Assembly: GCA_030378105.1 (NCBI GenBank) | Contig: JAUCGL010000009.1 | Span: 1-59,083 of the forward strand | Direction: 5' to 3' | From: Candidatus Halobeggiatoa sp. HSG11 | GTDB taxonomy: Bacteria > Pseudomonadota > Gammaproteobacteria > Beggiatoales > Beggiatoaceae | Length of the DNA: 59,083 nucleotides | In this document: in pieces, positions 55,674 through 59,083 of the stretch | Layout of the letters: every line of letters starts with the position of its first letter | Numbering within the stretch: position 1 is the first letter of the stretch | The notes under the pieces: model-generated | Told to the model about the DNA's origin: nothing | Database searches by the model: none | What the model saw: the letters and a program-made list of their open reading frames with translations, nothing else | Program-made: the position numbers and the translations under genes

Positions 55674-55794
55674 TGTTATACATATACTTCACACTGGTAT
55701 AAACTGAACTTTTTTTGGAGTTCAAATTTTAATTTGACAATTGCAAGATAAATCTTGGACTCCTTTAAAAATTATAATATCCTATCTGAAAAAA

Positions 55795-56946
55795 ATGCAC
55801 ATTTCTTTATTAATTCGTTTACAAACCAATGAGATGGTTAGTTGGGCAACTTATGATCGCAAAGGACGAATAACAAATAGTGCAACCAATGTTCCATTAA
55901 CTGAAATTCCAACTGATAATCATCAACCACTAGTTCTTATTCCCACTACTGATGTTATTTTAACTCAAGCCGATATTCCCAGTAATAAACGCCAAAAAAT
56001 TATTCAAGCTGTACCTTATGCTCTTGAAGAACAACTGATTGATGAAATAGAAAATTTACACTTTGTAATTGAAAAATCAGTCTCAAAAAATATTCAGGTA
56101 GCAGTTATTGCCAAAACCTGTTTAGAAGAGCATTTAAAAAATTTACATGCTGCCGGTTTCAAACCAAAGATATTAATGCCGGATGTATTAGCATTGCCGT
56201 ATTTTGATGACAATTGGACGGTTATGTACTTAGATGATATTGTGTTGGTACGCACTGGTTTAAAAGCTGGATTTGCCATAGAGATAGACAATTTAATCAT
56301 TACGTTACAAATGGCTATAACCGAAAATCCACCGGCACAAATAACCGTTATTAATCATGATTTAACTGACTTACAAGCCTTAGGAATTCCACTTCAAGTT
56401 GCTGAAAAAAATATACTTGAGGGAACTAATGTTAATTTTAATTTATTGCAAGGTCCATATCGTCCTCAAAACAACAGTTGGTTACGTCCTTGGTTGGTGA
56501 CGATAGTTTTAGGTATAATTTGGGGAGGATTGTATGTCACAGAACAGATTATAGAATATCAATATTTGACTAAACAACGGTTGGTATTAAATCAGCAGAT
56601 AGAAAAGATTTATCAAGATACATTTCCAGAATCTCGTAGAATTGTTAATCCACGAGTGCAAATGGAACAAAAATTAACAGTATTACGCAATCAACAAGAT
56701 ATTAATGAAGTCTTTTTATCCAACTTAAATAAAATGGCTCCGATACTTAAAGCTATTCCAAACTTAACTTTGAAACAAATTGATTTTCGCCAACAAAAAT
56801 TTGATTTACACATAATAGTCGATAATTTTCAAGTATTAGAAAAGTTACAAACCAATTTAAACAAGTTAGATTTGAACGTTAAAATAAAATCCGCTTCTAG
56901 CCGCAAGCAAAAAGTTGAAAGTCGCTTGCAAATATCTATAAAGTGA
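55795..56946 (+). CDS. gspL: Type II secretion system protein GspL
   Basis: 383 residues from the ATG at 55795 (MHISLLIRL); an upstream TTG start at 55741 lies inside an inverted repeat. The N-terminal cytoplasmic actin-like domain (about 1-235: LVLIPTTDVILTQADIP, then VPYALEEQLIDEIENLHF) is followed by one membrane helix (about 243-265) and a periplasmic ferredoxin-like domain. GspL recruits the GspE ATPase to the inner membrane. GspM, which normally follows, is missing, and no other gsp gene is in the window. Confidence 0.85.
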   Translation: MHISLLIRLQTNEMVSWATYDRKGRITNSATNVPLTEIPTDNHQPLVLIPTTDVILTQADIPSNKRQKIIQAVPYALEEQLIDEIENLHFVIEKSVSKNIQVAVIAKTCLEEHLKNLHAAGFKPKILMPDVLALPYFDDNWTVMYLDDIVLVRTGLKAGFAIEIDNLIITLQMAITENPPAQITVINHDLTDLQALGIPLQVAEKNILEGTNVNFNLLQGPYRPQNNSWLRPWLVTIVLGIIWGGLYVTEQIIEYQYLTKQRLVLNQQIEKIYQDTFPESRRIVNPRVQMEQKLTVLRNQQDINEVFLSNLNKMAPILKAIPNLTLKQIDFRQQKFDLHIIVDNFQVLEKLQTNLNKLDLNVKIKSASSRKQKVESRLQISIK

Positions 56947-57087
56947 TAAGTGAAAAATACTACTATTTGGGAAATCCACTTTGTTCCATTCCCGAAATAA
57001 CTGTCAACTGTTTTTGAAAGATGCCATATAATTACTTAATAACTTATTTTTTTTAAAATTTTCACTTTTCACTTAATAAATAATTCA

Positions 57088-58359
57088 CTATCCTTTAAGT
57101 TTACTTGCATCATGAGCAGCAACAATTTCTCCCATAGCTTGCTCGGCATGACGTGGCATAAGTTGAGCTGTTGCTTCTTCAACAATACGTTCGGTAATAA
57201 CCGTGTGACCATGCTCTTGAGCATAACGCAAAATAGCCATCCGAGCCATACTACGTACAAATGAAGGAACTCGTTCCATACGTTTTTCAGCATCAACAGT
57301 CCATGAAGTTGTCACATCTGCTACTACCTCTGAATCAGGCTGATATTTCCGTTGACTAAGTAATACAGCACAATCAACATTGCGTAACAAGTTTTCAGCA
57401 TTGCCTCCTATATCTAGCTCTGGATCAGCATGGATACCTATCTTGCCAACAACTAATAAAGATGGATTAAGTTTATGACAATATTTCTCAATAGCAGCAT
57501 AAGGTTTGCCATCTAACAGCTTAGTTTCTATCTTGATATTAAAATCATTTGCAATATTTTCGGCTATAGTTAAATGGCCCTGATAAATTTTAGCCAAGCC
57601 AGAATCAATTATTTCCTCATGCAGTTTTTCTTGTTCTTTAAATTTAAATACTTGACTTGCTTCTTCTGACAAAACTCCAGCAATTCGATTGAATGCAACA
57701 TAATGATAATAAGGGTCAAAAGCTGCCACTACTGTTACCGGAACTTGCCAATGATTAGCTAGGGAAAGAGCTGTAAGTAAACCTCCATAAGAACGAACAG
57801 AACCATCAACAGCAACTACAATAGGACCTTCTGTTAATTCTCGCTGTGGTTCTTTAATAACTAATGTATCAATATTTGTTCGTCGTACAACTCGTTCACA
57901 AACAGTACCCAAACGATTGTTATCAATTGCTCCAACACCTCTAGCTCCTAATACAAGCAACTCATAGTTATTACTGGTTTCCTTGAGCAATTCTCGGTAA
58001 TTTTTCCCTTCAACACAACAGCGAGTGAAAGGGATAGATTCCTGTTGACAACTTTTTTCTATTTGGTCTAAATATGAATCAGTGATGATGGATAATCCCC
58101 GTGTTATAAGATCATCATGTACATCTCGTTGGCGTTCTAATTCCTGTTCTTGGCGAAATTGTTCTGGTAAACCACCTTCCATTTGCCGAAAACGCATATC
58201 ATGTAATTTGGCCGCATAGACATGAATTCCGGTTATTTTTGCTTTGTACAATCTGGCTATAGATATAGTGTCACTGGTAGCACGATAAGAATAGTCGGAA
58301 GAATCAGTGGCAAGTAAAATAGATTGATAATTTGGTGCAAATTTTTTTTTGGAATTCAT
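57088..58359 (-). CDS. Tandem universal stress protein with C-terminal PCP_red-like domain
   Basis: 423 residues. Usp domain 1 (about 10-165) opens ILLATDSSDYS with GARGVGAIDNNRLGTVCE. Usp domain 2 (about 175-335) opens IVVAVDGSVRSYGG with GKIGIHADPELDIGGNAEN. The last 70 residues, WTVDAEKRMERVPSFVRSMA followed by RYAQEHGHTVITERIVEEAT, match the small helical domain known from the C-terminus of light-independent protochlorophyllide reductase B (PCP_red type). The fusion is unusual, and what the tail binds is unknown. The gene is monocistronic, convergent with gspL. Confidence 0.85.
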   Translation of the reverse strand: MNSKKKFAPNYQSILLATDSSDYSYRATSDTISIARLYKAKITGIHVYAAKLHDMRFRQMEGGLPEQFRQEQELERQRDVHDDLITRGLSIITDSYLDQIEKSCQQESIPFTRCCVEGKNYRELLKETSNNYELLVLGARGVGAIDNNRLGTVCERVVRRTNIDTLVIKEPQRELTEGPIVVAVDGSVRSYGGLLTALSLANHWQVPVTVVAAFDPYYHYVAFNRIAGVLSEEASQVFKFKEQEKLHEEIIDSGLAKIYQGHLTIAENIANDFNIKIETKLLDGKPYAAIEKYCHKLNPSLLVVGKIGIHADPELDIGGNAENLLRNVDCAVLLSQRKYQPDSEVVADVTTSWTVDAEKRMERVPSFVRSMARMAILRYAQEHGHTVITERIVEEATAQLMPRHAEQAMGEIVAAHDASKLKG

Positions 58360-58774
58360 ATATTAATTGTTGTGGTTGTTTTTGTAATAAATAGCTATAA
58401 AATCTTGTACTTGACTATCAAGTTTTTAAAGGATTGACGATTATTGAGGGGTTAAAAATCAAATAATATACCCGGTAGAGATGCGATACTTTGGATTTCA
58501 TTATCACAATAAAAACTGGATAATCGAGTTATATAGAATAATATAGGAGTTGCAAGGTCTTCTTGCAAGTCGGAACGAAAAAACGATGGGTAGTCCTAAA
58601 TAAAGTAGTGAAGATTACAAAAAAAATTACTAGGTTTCAAAATCTACTGAATGTGTTCGACAGACATTAAAAAATCTGTGAGAGCCTTTGGGGGGAAGTT
58701 CCCAAGGGCTACTCGACCCGGCTTTTTTGATTTTGAAAGCTACATATTACATTCCCATTTTATGATAAATATTT
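58360..58774. other. Gap with hairpins and a degenerate family-A repeat
   Basis: No gene is seen. GCAAGGTCTTCTTGC (about 58554-58568) recurs from 33876. A degenerate family-A element starts GGTAGTCCTAAATAAAGTAG at 58589 and ends CTACATATTACATTCCC near 58759, with about 80 extra bases in its centre (GAGCCTTTGGGG with TTCCCAAGGGCT). Confidence 0.5.
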
Positions 58775-59083
58775 GGTAGTCCTCCAGAAAGTAGTGGTGT
58801 ATAATATATTAAAAATATTAAGGGAATTGTCCAACCTGCAACTCAGAAAACGTTATAAAAAATGGGGTAGTCCTCCAATATGTAGTGTTAAACCTGCTTA
58901 GGTATTTGAGACTTAACATGTTTTTTGGAGTCATCACTACTTTTTGGAGGACTACCAAAAATGGAACCATTCACAATGGAAAACAAAAATATGCCTGCAA
59001 AGATTGTTTGAGACAATTTGTTTTGAATCCAAAAAACAAAATTTCTGAGGAAAAGAAAGAGTTAATTGATAAATTATTGTTGG
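58775..59083 (+). mobile_element. IS1-family element, left part, carrying a MITE in its transposase gene
   Basis: The left terminal repeat GGTAGTCCTCCAGAAAGTAG starts at 58775. A transposase frame is open from at least 58822 to the window end. It encodes a zinc-finger N-terminus: CPTCNSENVIKN, interrupted by 33 codons of MITE, then GTIHNGKQKYACKDC and RQFVLNPKNKISEE. The four cysteines of the IS1 InsA-like zinc finger are seen once the insert is ignored. The start codon before CPTC is unclear (GGG AAT TGT after a stop). A downstream ATG inside the MITE (58918) could serve instead. The rest of the transposase lies outside the window. Confidence 0.8.
58866..58956 (-). repeat. Family-A MITE inserted in IS1-family transposase gene
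   Basis: 91 bp with ends GGTAGTCCTCCAATATGTAG and CTACTTTTTGGAGGACTACC. It is flanked by the 8-bp duplication AAAAATGG (58858-58865 and 58957-58964). It lies opposite in orientation to the copy at 4901. Insert plus duplication is 99 bp, so the host frame is kept open. Confidence 0.88.

Noticed and set aside
1-59083. CRISPR array
   Set aside because: The repeats seen are dispersed inverted-repeat elements with no regular spacing and no direct repeats with spacers; the tandem AAGAATT run at 17685-17710 is too short.

Overview
The window looks like the chromosome of an AT-rich gammaproteobacterium, most plausibly a large sulfur bacterium of the Thiotrichales/Beggiatoaceae type. This is an inference from three things. 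First, the order tRNA-Tyr, tRNA-Tyr, tRNA-Gly, tRNA-Thr, tuf, tRNA-Trp, secE, nusG, rplKAJL, rpoB closely follows the gammaproteobacterial arrangement, and GlnD, CysG, RlmB, HtpX and Mfd are present. Second, there is a chemolithotrophic/denitrifying flavour: NO reductase NorCB, a NosY-like permease, a Calvin-type class II aldolase, a V-type ATPase subunit, siroheme synthase and peroxide detoxification. Third, there is a very heavy load of short inverted-repeat elements (MITEs). No rRNA gene or species marker allows a firm identification.

Layout. 1-4645: an IS4-like transposase fragment, then a compact minus-strand cluster (patatin-like phospholipase, EACC1-domain protein, PD-(D/E)XK nuclease, truncated EACC1-type caspase, coiled-coil/EAD-like adaptor). 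It resembles a biological-conflict (immunity/programmed death) locus, partly decayed. 5052-9600: mfd and a tandem universal stress protein. 9831-12066: norB, norC and a divergent DUF420 membrane protein. 12569-15864: an arylsulfotransferase, a pentapeptide-repeat membrane protein and a NosY-like permease. 16528-21355: fba, two related membrane proteins, V-ATPase subunit D, reverse rubrerythrin and a diheme peroxidase. 21402-23760: an HlyD-type adaptor and a radical SAM protein. 23949-33759: the translation/transcription core from tRNA-Tyr to rpoB. 34031-38179: a small defence/addiction island (unknown small gene, vapBC, type ISP/IIG restriction-modification enzyme). 38460-44432: a VIT/VWA protein, an Asp/Asn-hydroxylase-like protein and a second arylsulfotransferase. 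44690-45409: decayed IS630 elements. 45620-58359: glnD, htpX, a small RHH-like protein, a tyrosine recombinase, an oligopeptide-binding protein, rlmB, cysG, gspL and a universal stress protein with a PCP_red-like tail. 58775-end: an IS1-family element carrying an inserted MITE.

Two themes stand out. The first is operon scattering: rpoB is not followed by rpoC, and nosY, the V-ATPase D gene, gspL and hlyD all stand without their usual partners. The second is the repeat load. At least five dispersed repeat families sit in nearly every long intergenic gap. One family has terminal inverted repeats matching an IS1-family element at the right end and makes 8-bp target duplications. Copies of other families supply the start codon of the V-ATPase D gene and overlap the stop codon of the hydroxylase gene.
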